DNA from: Alkalicaulis satelles
GTDB lineage: Bacteria; Pseudomonadota; Alphaproteobacteria; Caulobacterales; Maricaulaceae
Assembly: GCF_008630495.1 (NCBI RefSeq)
Contig: NZ_VWOJ01000001.1
Location: 496,001 to 560,000, forward strand
DNA: 64,000 nucleotides
Direction: 5' to 3'
Both the position numbers and the translations under genes were made by a program. Every line of letters begins with the position of its first letter. Positions within the stretch are counted from its first letter, which is position 1. The notes under the pieces were generated by a model, which did not search any database, was not told the origin of the DNA, and saw nothing but the letters and a program-made list of their open reading frames with translations. Shown piece by piece: positions 1 through 10,094 of this stretch.

Positions 1-515
1 ACCAGCTTGCCCAGCTCGGCCAGTTCGATGAAGGAGTCGGCCTGGCGGCGCAGATCGTCCGAGGCCATGGGCGGTGAGGATTTCAGGGTGGAGACCACCG
101 ACACGCGCACGCCGCGGCGTTGCACGGCCTCGACCACCTTGCGGAAATCGCCATCGCCGGAGAACAGCACGATATGGTCGAGATAGGAGGCTGACTCCAT
201 CAGATCGACGGCCAGCTCCACATCCATGTCGCCCTTAACCCGGCGCCGTCCGGTATCGTCGGAATACTCCTTGGCGGCCTTGGTGACGATCTTGAAGCCG
301 TTATAGTCCAGCCAGTCGATCAGCGGCCGGATCGGGGTGTATTCCTCGTTTTCCAGCAGCGCGGTGTAATAATTGGCCCGGATCAGCCGCCCGCGCTTGC
401 GGAATTCCTCCAGAAGCTTCTTGTAGTCGATGTCGAAATCGAGCGAGCGCGCCGCCGAATAGAGGTTCGCGCCATCAATGAACAGGCCCAGCCGCTCGTT
501 GGGATAGAAGGTCAT
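1..515 (-). CDS. NYN-domain (LabA/DUF88-type) protein, 3' end outside window
   Basis: The first 171 codons are visible; the C-terminus lies beyond base 1. The N-terminus (MTFYPNERLGLFIDGANLYS) gives the PIN-like NYN fold signature: FIDGANLY near residues 12-19, a central KGDMDVELAVDLM block and LFSGDGDF near residues 118-125, which together supply the conserved acidic residues. NYN proteins of this type are putative metal-dependent ribonucleases; LabA homologues act in regulation, but the target here is unknown. The gene diverges from folK, whose start is only about 37 bp away, so both promoters must lie in or overlap the coding ends. Family assignment is confident, function is not. Confidence 0.85.
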   Translation of the reverse strand, partial: MTFYPNERLGLFIDGANLYSAARSLDFDIDYKKLLEEFRKRGRLIRANYYTALLENEEYTPIRPLIDWLDYNGFKIVTKAAKEYSDDTGRRRVKGDMDVELAVDLMESASYLDHIVLFSGDGDFRKVVEAVQRRGVRVSVVSTLKSSPPMASDDLRRQADSFIELAELGKL

Positions 516-551
516 GGGATGCCTTTCGGTCAATCGCTGATGGATAATGCC

Positions 552-1079
552 ATGCACACCGGGATTTATATCGCTCTCGGCGCGAACCAAGCATACCGGG
601 GCGCCAGCCCGCTTCAAACGCTCAATTCAGCGATCCGCGCGCTTCATACAGCGGGCGTGGAGACCCTGGCCGCCTCGCGTCCCTGGCGCACGCCAGCCTG
701 GCCGGACCCGTCCGATCCGCCGTTTGTGAACGCCTGCATAAAGGTGCGCACTGCGCTGCAGCCGCCCGATCTGATGGCCGCGCTCCATACAATCGAAACG
801 GCGCATGGCCGCCAGCGCGGCGCGCGTAATGCGCCGCGCACGCTGGATCTCGATCTGATTGATTATGACCGCCTGCATCAGGTCCTCCCCGGCGGGCTTG
901 TCCTGCCGCATCCGCGCGCTGCGCAGCGCGCTTTCGTGCTGCTGCCGTTGCGCGAGATCGCCCCGCACTGGCGCGATCCGGCGAGCGGCGCGCGCATTGA
1001 CGCCCTGATCGGCGCCCTGCCCCTGGCCGAGCGCCAGGCCTGCCGGCGCGCGGGCGGCGTGTTGTGCACTGCGGCGTGA
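552..1079 (+). CDS. folK: 2-amino-4-hydroxy-6-hydroxymethyldihydropteridine diphosphokinase
   Basis: HPPK transfers pyrophosphate from ATP to 6-hydroxymethyl-dihydropterin in folate synthesis. The sequence shows YIALGANQ at the N-terminus, SRPWRTPAWPDPSDPPFVNA (the PxFxN region), the metal-binding TLDLDLIDYD block and the C-terminal LPHPRAAQRAFVLLPL signature. I chose ATG 552 because it begins directly before the first strand (MHTGIYIALGAN); an in-frame ATG at 519 would add 11 residues and nearly touch the divergent NYN start. About 175 residues, normal for the family. It leads a plus-strand run of housekeeping genes; folB and a pteridine-reductase-like SDR lie at 16846-18118. Confidence 0.93.
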   Translation: MHTGIYIALGANQAYRGASPLQTLNSAIRALHTAGVETLAASRPWRTPAWPDPSDPPFVNACIKVRTALQPPDLMAALHTIETAHGRQRGARNAPRTLDLDLIDYDRLHQVLPGGLVLPHPRAAQRAFVLLPLREIAPHWRDPASGARIDALIGALPLAERQACRRAGGVLCTAA

Positions 1080-1151
1080 GCCTTGAAGCCTGCAGCGCGC
1101 TGGGTTATCAGCACGGGTTCACATGATCGCTTGAATTTGGGAGCCCCGTGC

Positions 1152-1517
1152 ATGGCCCGCGTCACCGTCGAAGACTGCATCGAGAAGGTGGAGAACCGCT
1201 TTGAGCTGGTTCTGCTGGCCGCGCACCGCGCGCGCACCATTTCCGCCGGCGCCCCGCTGGCGGTGGACCGCGATAATGACAAGAATCCGGTGGTGGCCCT
1301 GCGCGAGATCGCCGAAAGCAAGATTGATCTGGACGGCCTGACTGAAAATCTCATCACCGGCCTGCAGCGCGTGATCCCGTCTGATGACGAGGAAGAAGCC
1401 GAACGCGAGAGCCGCGCTGAAGAGCGCCCGGCCCTGCCGGCGCCGGAAATGGACGAGGCGGCCATGCTCAAGGCGCTGCAGTCCGACCGCGACGGCCCGG
1501 CGGACGGCCGGCTCTAG
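1152..1517 (+). CDS. rpoZ: RNA polymerase omega subunit
   Basis: Begins [20 protein letters not shown], the conserved omega N-terminus that clamps the beta-prime C-terminus, followed by [20 protein letters not shown]. At 121 residues it is longer than the E. coli protein because of an acidic, Glu-rich tail (about residues 78-121), common in alphaproteobacteria. An upstream in-frame extension to 1083 exists but lacks family similarity, so ATG 1152 is preferred. The stop is five bases before the spoT start; rpoZ-spoT adjacency is widely conserved and matches omega's link to the stringent response. Confidence 0.95.
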   Translation: MARVTVEDCIEKVENRFELVLLAAHRARTISAGAPLAVDRDNDKNPVVALREIAESKIDLDGLTENLITGLQRVIPSDDEEEAERESRAEERPALPAPEMDEAAMLKALQSDRDGPADGRL

Positions 1518-1522
1518 CTCCG

Positions 1523-3781
1523 GTGAGCGCGCTGGCGACCCCGTCTGCGCCCCCGCCCGCCGACGCCATCCCCAGCGCCGACGCACTCATCGCGCGCGTC
1601 CAGGCCTACCACCCCCAGGTAGACGCCGATCTGATCACGCGCGCCTACGCCTATTCCAAGCACCACCATCAGGGGCAATTTCGCAAGTCGGGCGAGCCCT
1701 ATTACGGCCACACCGTGGCTGTGGCCATGCTGCTGGCCGATCTCAGGCTGGATGCGGCCACCATCTGCACCGGCCTGCTGCACGACACGGTGGAAGACAC
1801 CGACGCGACCCTGGAAGAGGTCCAGGACCTGTTTGGCGAGGACATCGCCCAGCTGGTGGACGGTGTCACCAAGCTGGGCCAGATGGAGCTGGGCTCCAAG
1901 CGCACCAAACAGGCTGAAAACCTGCAGAAGCTGGTGGTGGCCATCACCCGCGACGTGAGGGTGCTGCTGGTCAAGCTGTGTGACCGGCTGCACAATATGC
2001 GCACCCTCCACTTCCACTCCCGCCAGGACAAGCGCGAGCGCATCGCGCGCGAGACCCTTGAGATTTATGCGCCCCTGGCCCGGCGCATCGGGGTGAACCG
2101 GGTCTGCGTGGAGCTGGAAGACCTCGCCTTCCGCAATCTCAACCCGGCCGCCTATGAATCCATACACCACCGCTTGGAAGCCATGCGCATCGTCCGGCAT
2201 GACGCCGTGGCCGCGGTGTCTGCCGAGATTTCCCAGCTGCTGTCCGACAAGGGCATGGATTGCGTGGTGTTTGGCCGGGAGAAGCGCCCCTATTCCATCT
2301 GGCGCAAGCTGGAGCGCAAGGGCGTGTCGTTCGACGAGATCGCCGACATCTACGCGTTTCGCATCCTGACCGCGTCGCCGATTGAGTGCTATACCGCGCT
2401 CGGCCTGGTCCATCAGCGCTGGCGCAGCGTGCCCGAGCGCTTCCGCGACTATATCTCCACACCCAAGCCGAACAATTACCGCTCCTTGCACACCACCATT
2501 ATCGGCCCGTCCAACACCCGCATCGAGCTGCAGATCCGCACCCATGACATGGAGCGCGTGGCCGAGACCGGCGTTGCGGCCCACTGGCGCTACAAGGCGG
2601 GCGGCTACGCCTATGACGCAGACGCGGCCGAAGCGGCGGGCGGCGATCCGCTCGAACGCCTGCGCCCGCTGATGGAAATCCTGGAGCAGGGCGGCGATCC
2701 CGATGACTTCCTCGAGCACGCCAAGCTCGAAATGTTCGCCAACGAGGTCTATTGCTTCACGCCCAAGGGCGAGCTGATCGCCCTGCCCGGCGGCGCAACG
2801 CCGCTGGACTTCGCCTATGCAGTCCACACCGAGCTGGGCCATTCGGCCATCGGCGCCAAGATCAATGGCCGTGAACGCCCGCTGCGCACCCGGCTCAATA
2901 ACGGCGATGTGGTGGAGATCATCAAGGGCGGGGTGCGCCAGCCGCCGGCGGGCTGGGAGGATCTGGTGATCACCGGGCGCGCGCGTGCGGCCATCCGGCG
3001 CCTGATCCGTTCGTCGGAAGCCGAAGAATTCATCCGCATCGGCAAGGTGATCGCCGAGCACGCCTTCCTGCGCGAGGGCAAGGTGTTCCGCGAATCTGCC
3101 CTGGGCGAGGCCTTGCGCCGGCTGGAGCTGGAGGACGCCGAAGCGCTCTATCTGGCGCTGGGCAAGGGCCGGGTCACCTCGGTGGAATTGCTGGAAGCGG
3201 TCTATCCCGGCCATCGGGAAATGCGCGGCCGGCGCCCGCAGGACCGGGAACGCATCGCCGACGCCAAGGCCGGCCTCTATGTCCACGGACGCGGGCTCAC
3301 CCCCGGCGTCAGCCTGCATTTCGCCCCCTGCTGTTCGCCCATGCCTGGCGACCGGATTGTGGGGGTGATGGACCCGGGCAAGGGGGTGGAGGTCCACGTC
3401 ATTGACTGCGAGCGGCTGGCCACGCTGGAAGACGAGGACAATCTGGAGAACTGGATCGACCTCAAATGGACCGCTGAAGCCAGCGCCAATGCGGTCTCCA
3501 TAGGCCGGATTCTGGCCACCGTGCGCAATCAGCCCGGCGTGCTCGCCGAGATCGCAGGCGCCGTGGGCGAAGCGGGCGGCAATATCACCGATGTCAAAAC
3601 CCTGCAGCGCACGCGTGACTTTTTCGAGATGGCGTTCGATGTGGAAGTGTTTGATGCGCGTCACCTGTCCAATATTGTCGCAGCGCTGAAAACCAGCGAC
3701 CGCGTGGTGACAGCCGAGCGCGCACGCACGCCGGGCGAGGCCCCGGACTATGACAGCGAGACCCAGCAGGAGCCGGCATGA
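1523..3781 (+). CDS. spoT: Bifunctional (p)ppGpp synthetase/hydrolase, RelA/SpoT family
   Basis: A 752-residue Rel/SpoT homologue with GTG start. Order of domains: HD hydrolase (H63 in YYGHT, H87-D88 in LLHDTVEDT, and [12 protein letters not shown]), synthetase ([35 protein letters not shown]), TGS domain (about 385-445, beginning [14 protein letters not shown]), a Zn-finger/RIS region with [14 protein letters not shown], and a C-terminal ACT domain (about 660-735). The intact HD motif argues for a dual-function enzyme, as usual for the single long RSH of alphaproteobacteria. Its stop overlaps the pyrE start by four bases, implying coupled translation. Confidence 0.95.
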   Translation: MSALATPSAPPPADAIPSADALIARVQAYHPQVDADLITRAYAYSKHHHQGQFRKSGEPYYGHTVAVAMLLADLRLDAATICTGLLHDTVEDTDATLEEVQDLFGEDIAQLVDGVTKLGQMELGSKRTKQAENLQKLVVAITRDVRVLLVKLCDRLHNMRTLHFHSRQDKRERIARETLEIYAPLARRIGVNRVCVELEDLAFRNLNPAAYESIHHRLEAMRIVRHDAVAAVSAEISQLLSDKGMDCVVFGREKRPYSIWRKLERKGVSFDEIADIYAFRILTASPIECYTALGLVHQRWRSVPERFRDYISTPKPNNYRSLHTTIIGPSNTRIELQIRTHDMERVAETGVAAHWRYKAGGYAYDADAAEAAGGDPLERLRPLMEILEQGGDPDDFLEHAKLEMFANEVYCFTPKGELIALPGGATPLDFAYAVHTELGHSAIGAKINGRERPLRTRLNNGDVVEIIKGGVRQPPAGWEDLVITGRARAAIRRLIRSSEAEEFIRIGKVIAEHAFLREGKVFRESALGEALRRLELEDAEALYLALGKGRVTSVELLEAVYPGHREMRGRRPQDRERIADAKAGLYVHGRGLTPGVSLHFAPCCSPMPGDRIVGVMDPGKGVEVHVIDCERLATLEDEDNLENWIDLKWTAEASANAVSIGRILATVRNQPGVLAEIAGAVGEAGGNITDVKTLQRTRDFFEMAFDVEVFDARHLSNIVAALKTSDRVVTAERARTPGEAPDYDSETQQEPA

Positions 3782-4365
3782 CCACCGACGATGTGCTTGA
3801 GGAATTCCGCCAGGCCGGCGCGCTTCTGGAGGGCCATTTCATCCTGTCCTCGGGCCTGCGCAGCCCCGTCTTCCTGCAAAAGGCGCTGGTGTTCCGCGAC
3901 GCCGCGCGCACCGCGCGCCTGTGCCAGGCCCTGGCGGCGAAAATCACCGGCGAAGGCCACGGCCCCTTCACCGCCATCGTGTCGCCCGCGCTGGGCGGGA
4001 TCATCCCCGGCTATGAGACGGCGCGGGTGATGGGCCTGCCTTTCCTGTTCGTGGAGCGCGACCAGGGTGAGTTCGCCCTGCGCCGCGGCTTCGAGCTGAC
4101 CGCCGCAGACAAGGTGCTGGTGATCGAGGACATCGTCACCACCGGCCTGTCCTCGCGCGAATGCATCGCCTCCATCGAGGCCCATGGCGCCAAGGTCATG
4201 GCGGTGGGCTGCCTGGTGGACCGCTCGGGCGGCAAGGCGAGCGTGGGCGTGCCGCTGGTGTCGCTGGCGACGGTGAATTTCCCGGCCTATCCGGCTGACA
4301 AGCTGCCGCCCGAGCTTGAACGCATCCCCGCCATCAAGCCGGGCAGCCGGGGGCTAACGCCGTGA
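3778..4365 (+). CDS. pyrE: Orotate phosphoribosyltransferase
   Basis: Converts orotate and PRPP to OMP in pyrimidine synthesis. The 195-residue protein contains [12 protein letters not shown] at the N-terminus, [27 protein letters not shown] and the PRPP-binding loop [13 protein letters not shown] at residues 113-125. This is the crenarchaeal/alphaproteobacterial size class. The ATG overlaps the spoT stop (ATGA), and its own stop overlaps the GTG of pdxJ by four bases, so it is embedded in one translationally coupled operon. Confidence 0.95.
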   Translation: MTTDDVLEEFRQAGALLEGHFILSSGLRSPVFLQKALVFRDAARTARLCQALAAKITGEGHGPFTAIVSPALGGIIPGYETARVMGLPFLFVERDQGEFALRRGFELTAADKVLVIEDIVTTGLSSRECIASIEAHGAKVMAVGCLVDRSGGKASVGVPLVSLATVNFPAYPADKLPPELERIPAIKPGSRGLTP

Positions 4366-5120
4366 GCGCGCAAAAGGTCCGGCTCGGGGTCAATATCGAC
4401 CATGTCGCGACCATCCGGAATGCGCGCGGCGGCGCCCTGCCCGATCCGGTGCGCGCGGCGCATCTGGCTGTCGAGGCGGGCGCGGACGGCATCACGGCCC
4501 ATCTGCGCGAAGACCGCCGCCACATCTCCGACGCCGATATCGAGCGCCTGTCCAAGGAGCTGTCGGTGCCGCTCAATCTGGAGATGGCGGCGACCGAAGA
4601 GATGCTGGAGATCGCCCTGCGCCATACGCCGCATGCGGTCTGTCTGGTGCCCGAAAAGCGCGAGGAGCGCACCACCGAAGGCGGGCTGGACGTGGCCGCC
4701 CATCACGCCCATCTGCGCCCCTATATCGCCGCGCTGAACAAGGCCGGATGCCGGGTCTCGCTGTTCATCGAGCCTGACCCGGTGCAGATCGCGGTGGCCG
4801 AGGCGCTGGGCGCCGCCGTGGTGGAGCTGCATACCGGGACCTATTGCGAGCATTGCTTCGCCGGCCGGCGCAAGAAGGCCGCCGCCGAACTCAAGCGCCT
4901 TACTGTCGCGGCGAAAGAAGGCGCGCAGCGCGGGCTTGAGATACATGCCGGCCATGGCCTGACCTTCGACACCGTCCAGCCGGTGGCCGCCATCGCCCAG
5001 GTGCGCGAACTCAATATCGGCCATTTCCTGATCGGCGAGGCGATCTTCACCGGGCTTGCCGAAGCCGTCGGCCAGATGCGCGCCCTGATCGCCGCAGCCC
5101 GCGCGGAGAGCGCGGCATGA
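4362..5120 (+). CDS. pdxJ: Pyridoxine 5'-phosphate synthase
   Basis: PdxJ condenses 1-deoxyxylulose 5-phosphate with 3-amino-2-oxopropyl phosphate to form pyridoxine 5'-phosphate. The protein (252 residues, GTG start) opens with [17 protein letters not shown], followed by [53 protein letters not shown] and the phosphate-binding C-terminal [16 protein letters not shown]: all hallmark TIM-barrel segments. pdxJ-acpS-lepB-rnc-era order is conserved in many proteobacteria. Overlaps both neighbours by four bases. Confidence 0.97.
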   Translation: MSAQKVRLGVNIDHVATIRNARGGALPDPVRAAHLAVEAGADGITAHLREDRRHISDADIERLSKELSVPLNLEMAATEEMLEIALRHTPHAVCLVPEKREERTTEGGLDVAAHHAHLRPYIAALNKAGCRVSLFIEPDPVQIAVAEALGAAVVELHTGTYCEHCFAGRRKKAAAELKRLTVAAKEGAQRGLEIHAGHGLTFDTVQPVAAIAQVRELNIGHFLIGEAIFTGLAEAVGQMRALIAAARAESAA

Positions 5121-5533
5121 TCATCGGGGTGGGAACCGACATCATCGATATCCGCCGCATCGAGCGCTCGCTGGAGCGCTTTGGCGACAAGTTCCGCACC
5201 CGCGTCTTCACCGAGATCGAGCAGGCCAAGGCCGCCAGCCGCCGCCGGTCTGCGGACACCTACGCCAAGCGGTTCGCGGCCAAGGAAGCCTGCGCCAAGG
5301 CGCTGGGCACCGGCATTTACCGCGGCGTGACCTGGCGCCAGATCGAAGTGATCAATCTCAAGGGCGGCAAGCCGACGCTCAAGCTCACCGGCGCCGCGGC
5401 CGAGCGCCTGGCCTTCCTGACGCCGGACGGGCTGGAAGCCCATATCCATGTCACCCTGACCGACGACCATCCCTGGGCGCAGGCCATTGTGATGATCGAT
5501 GCGCGTCCGCCCGCCCCGCCGGAGGCGGCGTGA
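5117..5533 (+). CDS. acpS: Holo-[acyl-carrier-protein] synthase
   Basis: Transfers 4'-phosphopantetheine from CoA to apo-ACP. The start [16 protein letters not shown] carries the metal-binding Asp8; the second signature, [16 protein letters not shown], supplies Glu57. 138 residues, typical, with a C-terminal [17 protein letters not shown] strand and a short proline-rich tail. Starts inside the pdxJ stop (ATGA) and ends over the lepB GTG, continuing the chain of four-base overlaps. Confidence 0.96.
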   Translation: MIIGVGTDIIDIRRIERSLERFGDKFRTRVFTEIEQAKAASRRRSADTYAKRFAAKEACAKALGTGIYRGVTWRQIEVINLKGGKPTLKLTGAAAERLAFLTPDGLEAHIHVTLTDDHPWAQAIVMIDARPPAPPEAA

Positions 5534-6330
5534 CGGGAAAAGATCAGGACCGCGCGCGCCGCGCCCGGCGCATCAAGCGGGCCCTGCGCCGCATGCGCGC
5601 CAATTCAAGCCTTTTATGGACGCTGGTTCTGGCCGGCGTGATCGCGCTGACGGTGCGCACCCTGGTGTTCCAGCCCTTCACCATTCCCTCGGATTCCATG
5701 CGCCCGGCGCTGGAGCCCGGCGATTACGTGGCGGTGGCCAAATGGCCCTATGGCTGGTCGCGCCTGTCCCTGCCGCTGGCGCCGCCCTTGCCGCGCGGGC
5801 GGGTGTTCGAGCGCCTGCCGGAGCGCGGCGATATCGTGGTCTTCACCCCGCCCCACGCCCCGCGCACCGCCTATATCAAGCGCGTCATCGGCTTGCCGGG
5901 CGATATGGTGACGGTCTCTGGCGCGGTGGTGCATATCAATGGCGCGCCCGTGCCGCGCGGCCTTGTCGGTGAGGAGACCCGGCTCAGCTCCGATGGCGAA
6001 ATGACGCGCTATCAGGTCTGGCAGGAAATCCTCGAAGGCGGTCGCGGCTATCTGGTCCACGACGCAGGCCCCGGCCCGCTGACCGAGTTCGGACCGGTTC
6101 TGGTGCCAGACGGCCATGTCTTCGTGCTGGGCGATAATCGCAGCGAATCGCGCGACAGCCGGGCCGCGGCGCCTGAAGGCCCGGGCATGGCGCCGGTGGA
6201 TCATATCATCGGACGCGCCGACCGGGTTCTGCTATCGGTGCGTCCCGACTTCAGCCTGTGGAAGCCCTGGACCTGGACGCGCATCCGCACCGGGCGCACC
6301 TTCCTCTCCCTCGACCCGGAGCCGAGATGA
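5530..6330 (+). CDS. lepB: Signal peptidase I
   Basis: Type I signal peptidase, 266 residues, GTG start. A basic N-terminal tail precedes one transmembrane helix (about residues 27-45). The catalytic serine is Ser56 in [16 protein letters not shown] and the general-base lysine is Lys117 in [12 protein letters not shown]; the C-terminal box [14 protein letters not shown] is present. A single N-terminal helix is normal for alphaproteobacterial LepB. Located between acpS and rnc as in many genomes, overlapping both by four bases, so it is probably co-expressed with them. Confidence 0.95.
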   Translation: MTGKDQDRARRARRIKRALRRMRANSSLLWTLVLAGVIALTVRTLVFQPFTIPSDSMRPALEPGDYVAVAKWPYGWSRLSLPLAPPLPRGRVFERLPERGDIVVFTPPHAPRTAYIKRVIGLPGDMVTVSGAVVHINGAPVPRGLVGEETRLSSDGEMTRYQVWQEILEGGRGYLVHDAGPGPLTEFGPVLVPDGHVFVLGDNRSESRDSRAAAPEGPGMAPVDHIIGRADRVLLSVRPDFSLWKPWTWTRIRTGRTFLSLDPEPR

Positions 6331-7007
6331 GCGACCGCATCAAGGATTTCGAAGCCCGGCTGGGGCGCCGCTTCACCGATCCGGCCCTTCTGGAGCGCGC
6401 CCTCACCCACGCCTCCCACGGCGACGGGCGCTCGCGTAGCGATTCCAATGAACGCCTGGAATTCCTGGGCGACCGGGTGTTGGGCCTGATGGCCGCCGAA
6501 GCCCTGCATGAGCGCTTTCCCGGCCTTGACGAGGGCGGGCTCGCCTCCCGGCTCAATGCGCTGGTCAACAAGGAGGCCTGCGCGCGCGCGGCCCGCCAGG
6601 TGGATCTGGGCGAAGCCCTGCGCCTGTCGCCCGCCGAAGCGCGCCTGGGCGGACGGGAGAAAGCCTCGATCCTGGCCGACGCCTGCGAAGCGGTGATCGG
6701 CGCGCTGTATCTTGATGGCGGGCTGGAGGCGGCGCGCGGCTTCTTCCTCGCCCAGTGGGGCGAGGCGCTGGACAATCTCGCCAAGCGCCCGCGCGACGCC
6801 AAGTCGCGCCTGCAGGAATGGGCCGCCCGGACCGGGCGCCCGGCCCCCGTCTACAGCGTGATCGCCCGCTCCGGCCCCGATCACCGCCCCGTCTTCACCG
6901 TGGAGGTCAGTGTCGGCGCGCTGAATGCGCAGGCCGAGGGCGCCTCCAAACAGGCCGCCGAGCGTGCGGCAGCCGATCTCATCCTGACTGCGGAGACCCG
7001 TTTATGA
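6327..7007 (+). CDS. rnc: Ribonuclease III
   Basis: Double-stranded-RNA endonuclease for rRNA and mRNA processing. The signature ERLEFLGDRVL falls at residues 42-52, and DACEAVIGALYLDGG gives the second acidic pair; a dsRNA-binding domain occupies about residues 155-224, ending KQAAERAAADLI. ATG 6327 was chosen over an upstream in-frame start because it overlaps the lepB stop (ATGA) and starts right at the family N-terminus. 226 residues. Followed by era with another four-base overlap; rnc-era coupling is conserved. Confidence 0.96.
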   Translation: MSDRIKDFEARLGRRFTDPALLERALTHASHGDGRSRSDSNERLEFLGDRVLGLMAAEALHERFPGLDEGGLASRLNALVNKEACARAARQVDLGEALRLSPAEARLGGREKASILADACEAVIGALYLDGGLEAARGFFLAQWGEALDNLAKRPRDAKSRLQEWAARTGRPAPVYSVIARSGPDHRPVFTVEVSVGALNAQAEGASKQAAERAAADLILTAETRL

Positions 7008-7924
7008 GCGACACCCCCACCCGCGCCGGCTTCGCCGCCATTATCGGCGCGCCCAATGCCGGCAAATCCACGCTTGTGAACGCCCTGGTGGGGCGCAAGG
7101 TCTCCATCGTCACCCCCAAGGTCCAGACCACGCGCTTCCAGATCCGCGGCGTGATGCTGCGCGGAAGCGCCCAGGTAGTGCTGGTGGATACGCCCGGCGT
7201 GTTCCGCCCGCGCCGGCGGCTGGACCGCGCCATGGTCGCCGCCGCCTGGGACGGCGCATCGGAGGCCGATATCATCGTCCATGTGGTCGATGCGCCCGCC
7301 CAGCTGAAAGGGTCGGGCAAGTCGGTGGAGGATGTGGAGCGGGTGATTGAAGGTCTCAAGACCCATGATCTCAAGGCGATCCTGGCCATCAACAAGATCG
7401 ATCTGGTCAAGCGCGAGGCCCTGCTGGAGCTGTCGCGCCAGCTCTATGAGACCGGCGTCTATACCGACGTGTTCATGATCAGCGCCTCCAATGGCGACCG
7501 CACGGATGATCTGGCCCAGGCGCTCGCCGACGCCATGCCCGAAAGCCCATGGCTCTATCCTGAAGACCAGATCGCGGACCTGCCCGAGCGCATGCTCGCC
7601 GCCGAGGTGACGCGCGAGAAGCTTTATCTGCGCGTCCATGAGGAGCTGCCCTACGCGCTCACCGTGGAGACCGAGAGCTGGAAGGAGCAGAAGGACGGCT
7701 CGGTGCGCATCGAGCAGACCGTCTATGTGGAGCGCGACGGCCACAAGCCGATCATTATCGGCAAGGGCGGCGCCACGCTGCGCTGGGTCGGCGAGCACGC
7801 CCGCCAGGAGCTGGAGGCCGATCTGGGCCGGCGGGTGCATCTGTTCCTGCATGTGAAGGTGCGCCCCGGCTGGAGCGAGGAGCGCGCGCGCTTTTCCGCC
7901 CTGGGCCTTGAGTTTGACGTGTAA
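7004..7924 (+). CDS. era: GTPase Era
   Basis: Ribosome-associated GTPase that binds 16S rRNA during 30S maturation. G1 GAPNAGKS is at residues 15-22, G3 is DTPG in VLVDTPGVFRP, G4 is NKIDLV, and the C-terminal KH domain contains IIGKGGATLRWVGEHARQ. A much longer frame runs upstream through rnc, but ATG 7004 starts the family N-terminus and overlaps the rnc stop. 306 residues. Its TAA shares one base with the recO ATG. Confidence 0.96.
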   Translation: MSDTPTRAGFAAIIGAPNAGKSTLVNALVGRKVSIVTPKVQTTRFQIRGVMLRGSAQVVLVDTPGVFRPRRRLDRAMVAAAWDGASEADIIVHVVDAPAQLKGSGKSVEDVERVIEGLKTHDLKAILAINKIDLVKREALLELSRQLYETGVYTDVFMISASNGDRTDDLAQALADAMPESPWLYPEDQIADLPERMLAAEVTREKLYLRVHEELPYALTVETESWKEQKDGSVRIEQTVYVERDGHKPIIIGKGGATLRWVGEHARQELEADLGRRVHLFLHVKVRPGWSEERARFSALGLEFDV

Positions 7925-8652
7925 TGGAGTGGACGGCGTCAGGCCGCATCCTGGCGGTGCGCCCGCACGGGGAAACCAGCGCCGTGGTCGAGGTGCTCAC
8001 CACCGAGCATGGCCGCCATGCGGGCCTGGTGCGCGGCGGACGCTCGCGCGCCCTGCGCCCCGTGCTGCAGCCGGGCAACAAGGTGCGCGCGGTCTGGCGC
8101 GCGCGGCTCGAAGAGCATCTGGGCGCGCTCACCATCGAGCCTGAAGAGCTGAGCGCCGGGGCGATCATGGAGGATGCGCTGGCGCTCTCCGGCCTGAACG
8201 CGCTGTGCGCCATGGCCTCGCTCTGCCTGCCCGAACGCGAGCCCCATCCCAATGTGGCCGGCGCGTTCGAGCTGGTGGCCGAACAGCTGTCTGAACCCGA
8301 TGTCTGGCCCGCGCTTTACGTACGCTGGGAGCTCGGCGTGCTGGCGGATCTGGGATACGGCCTTGATCTCAGGCGCTGCGCGGCCACAGGCGCCACGGAG
8401 AACCTTGTCTATGTGAGCCCCAAATCGGGCCGCGCGGTCAGCGCCGAAGGCGGCGCGCCGTGGAAGGACAAGATGCTCGCCCTGCCGGGCTTCCTCACCG
8501 GATCGGGCGCGCTGGCGCCGGGCGATATCGCGGCGGGGCTGAGGCTGTCCGCCCATTTCCTCGACCGCCGCGTGCTCTGGCCCGCCGACAAGCGCCTGCC
8601 CGATGCGCGCGCCCGGATGATCGAACGGCTGGAAGCGGCGGGGCGGCTTTAG
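7924..8652 (+). CDS. recO: DNA repair protein RecO
   Basis: RecF-pathway mediator that loads RecA on SSB-coated single strands. The N-terminal OB-fold begins WTASGRILAVRPHGETSAVVEVLTTEHG (segment near residues 2-29), followed by a helical domain with RWELGVLADLGYGLDLRRCA and a region resembling the zinc-binding part, although only one of the usual four cysteines (RRCAATG) is evident, as in other alphaproteobacterial RecO proteins. 242 residues. Last gene of the plus-strand operon; a GC-rich hairpin follows before the convergent pdhC. Confidence 0.92.
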   Translation: MEWTASGRILAVRPHGETSAVVEVLTTEHGRHAGLVRGGRSRALRPVLQPGNKVRAVWRARLEEHLGALTIEPEELSAGAIMEDALALSGLNALCAMASLCLPEREPHPNVAGAFELVAEQLSEPDVWPALYVRWELGVLADLGYGLDLRRCAATGATENLVYVSPKSGRAVSAEGGAPWKDKMLALPGFLTGSGALAPGDIAAGLRLSAHFLDRRVLWPADKRLPDARARMIERLEAAGRL

Positions 8653-8681
8653 GCCGCCCGGCGCGCCATCACAACAACCCT

Positions 8682-8698
8682 GGCGCGCAAGGCGCGCC
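8682..8698. terminator. Possible bidirectional hairpin between recO and pdhC
   Basis: A perfect 7-bp stem (GGCGCGC / GCGCGCC) with a three-base loop lies in the 47-bp gap between convergent recO and pdhC. There is no clear T tract on either side, so it is at best a weak intrinsic or pausing terminator. Confidence 0.3.
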
Positions 8699-8699
8699 C

Positions 8700-10088
8700 T
8701 TACATCAACATCGTCACCGGGTCTTCGATGAAGCCCTTGAAGGCGGTGATCCAGCGTGCGCCGGTGGCGCCGTCCACCACGCGGTGATCGCAGGTCAGGG
8801 TCACGGTCATGACCGTGGCCTTGGCGATGGCGCCGTCGGTGATCACCGCGCGCTCCTCGCCCGCGCCAATGCTCAAAATCATGCCCTGGGGCGGATTGAG
8901 GATGGAGGCGAAGGACTTGATCCCGAACATGCCCAGATTGGACAGCGAGAACGTGCCCCCCTGGAACTCTTCAGGCTTGAGTTTGCGCTCGCGCGCACGG
9001 GCGGCGAGGTCTTTCATCTCGGACGAGATCTGGATAAGGCCCTTGGCGTCGGCGTCAAAGATGATCGGGGTGATCAGCCCGCCCTCGATGGCCACGGCCA
9101 CCGACACGTCGGCGTGCTTGTGCAGGGCGATGCGGCCATCCTCGATCCAGCTGGCGTTGGCCTCGGGCACGCGTTTCAGCGCCAGCCCCGACGCCTTGAT
9201 CAGGATGTCATTGACCGACACCTTCACGCCGTCGGGCGCCTTGTCATTGACCTGTTTGCGGAAGGCCAAGAGCGCATCCAGCCGGCAATCCACATTGAGC
9301 GGGAAGTGCGGCACGTCGCGGAAGGACTCGGTGAGGCGCTTGGCCGAGATCTTCGTGATCCCGTCCGCCTTGCGCAGCTCATAGCGGTCCGCCGCGATGC
9401 CATAGCGCGCCAACGGTTCGTCCTCGCTGATCTCCGCACGGGCGGGCTCGGGCGCCCTGGGCGCTTCATCGCGCGCGGCGGATTTGGGCTTGGGCGCGTC
9501 CTTGGAGGCCGCCTCCACATCGCGCTTGATGATCCGCCCGCCGGGGCCGGAGCCGTCGATATCGGCGAGTTTCAATCCCGCCTGTTCGGCCAGGCGCCGG
9601 GCCAGCGGGGAGGCTTTGATACGGTCTGAACCGCCTTTCCCCCCTCCGGCCGCTTCGCGGCTGCCTCCCTCGCGCGCGGAGGAGGATGAAGCGTCATCCT
9701 TGGAGGCCTGAGCGTCTTTTCCTCCCCCGCCTGCCGGGGAGGTGTCGGCGGAGCCGACGGAGGGGGGATCGGACTTTTCAGCCGTCTCAGACTTGGACGA
9801 CTTCGATCCACCGGACCCCGCCCCCTCCAGCGCGCTCTTGTCCTCGCCCTCTTCAAGGAGCAGGGCGATGACGGCGTTGACCTTCACGCCCTCGGTTCCG
9901 GCCTCCACCAGGATCTTGCCCAGCACGCCTTCGTCCACGGCCTCGACTTCCATGGTCGCCTTGTCGGTCTCGATCTCGGCGATGACATCGCCGGACTTGA
10001 CCTCGTCGCCTTCCTTGACGAGCCAGGAGGCCAGCGTGCCCTCCTCCATGGTGGGCGACAGGGCGGGCATGAGAACTTCGATGGGCAT
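8700..10088 (-). CDS. pdhC: Pyruvate dehydrogenase E2, dihydrolipoamide acetyltransferase
   Basis: E2 core of the PDH complex, moving acetyl groups from lipoamide to CoA. Residues 1-80 form one lipoyl domain (ETDKATME with the lipoyl lysine at 43); 81-158 is a long linker; 159-196 is the peripheral-subunit-binding domain ([20 protein letters not shown]); about 230-462 is the catalytic domain with the C-terminal DHRVVDG motif. The linker contains a repeat-derived stretch (about residues 107-151) described separately. 462 residues. Third gene of pdhA-pdhB-pdhC, six bases after pdhB; E3 (lpd) is not in the window. Confidence 0.95.
   Translation of the reverse strand: MPIEVLMPALSPTMEEGTLASWLVKEGDEVKSGDVIAEIETDKATMEVEAVDEGVLGKILVEAGTEGVKVNAVIALLLEEGEDKSALEGAGSGGSKSSKSETAEKSDPPSVGSADTSPAGGGGKDAQASKDDASSSSAREGGSREAAGGGKGGSDRIKASPLARRLAEQAGLKLADIDGSGPGGRIIKRDVEAASKDAPKPKSAARDEAPRAPEPARAEISEDEPLARYGIAADRYELRKADGITKISAKRLTESFRDVPHFPLNVDCRLDALLAFRKQVNDKAPDGVKVSVNDILIKASGLALKRVPEANASWIEDGRIALHKHADVSVAVAIEGGLITPIIFDADAKGLIQISSEMKDLAARARERKLKPEEFQGGTFSLSNLGMFGIKSFASILNPPQGMILSIGAGEERAVITDGAIAKATVMTVTLTCDHRVVDGATGARWITAFKGFIEDPVTMLM
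9637..9768. repeat. Inverted pair of REP-like palindromes inside the pdhC linker
   Basis: Two degenerate copies of a mobile-looking palindrome face each other within the coding sequence. The better copy (about 9717-9768) reads CCTCCCCCGCCTGCCGGGGA, then a second small stem TCGGCGGAGCCGA, then CGGAGGGGGG; the other (about 9637-9690) is its inverse. Together they encode the low-complexity peptide around [10 protein letters not shown] and [10 protein letters not shown] closer-to-consensus version sits in pdhB at 11114-11250. The element type resembles alphaproteobacterial intergenic repeats; here it is kept in frame. Confidence 0.75.
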
Positions 10089-10094
10089 AACGGC

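Noticed and set aside
1514-3664. 716-codon open frame antisense to spoT
   Set aside because: It mirrors the codon-position GC bias of spoT, has no recognisable motif, and spoT is unambiguous.
8460-9629. 389-codon plus-strand frame overlapping recO and pdhC
   Set aside because: recO is read in another frame up to 8652, and the remainder is antisense to pdhC.
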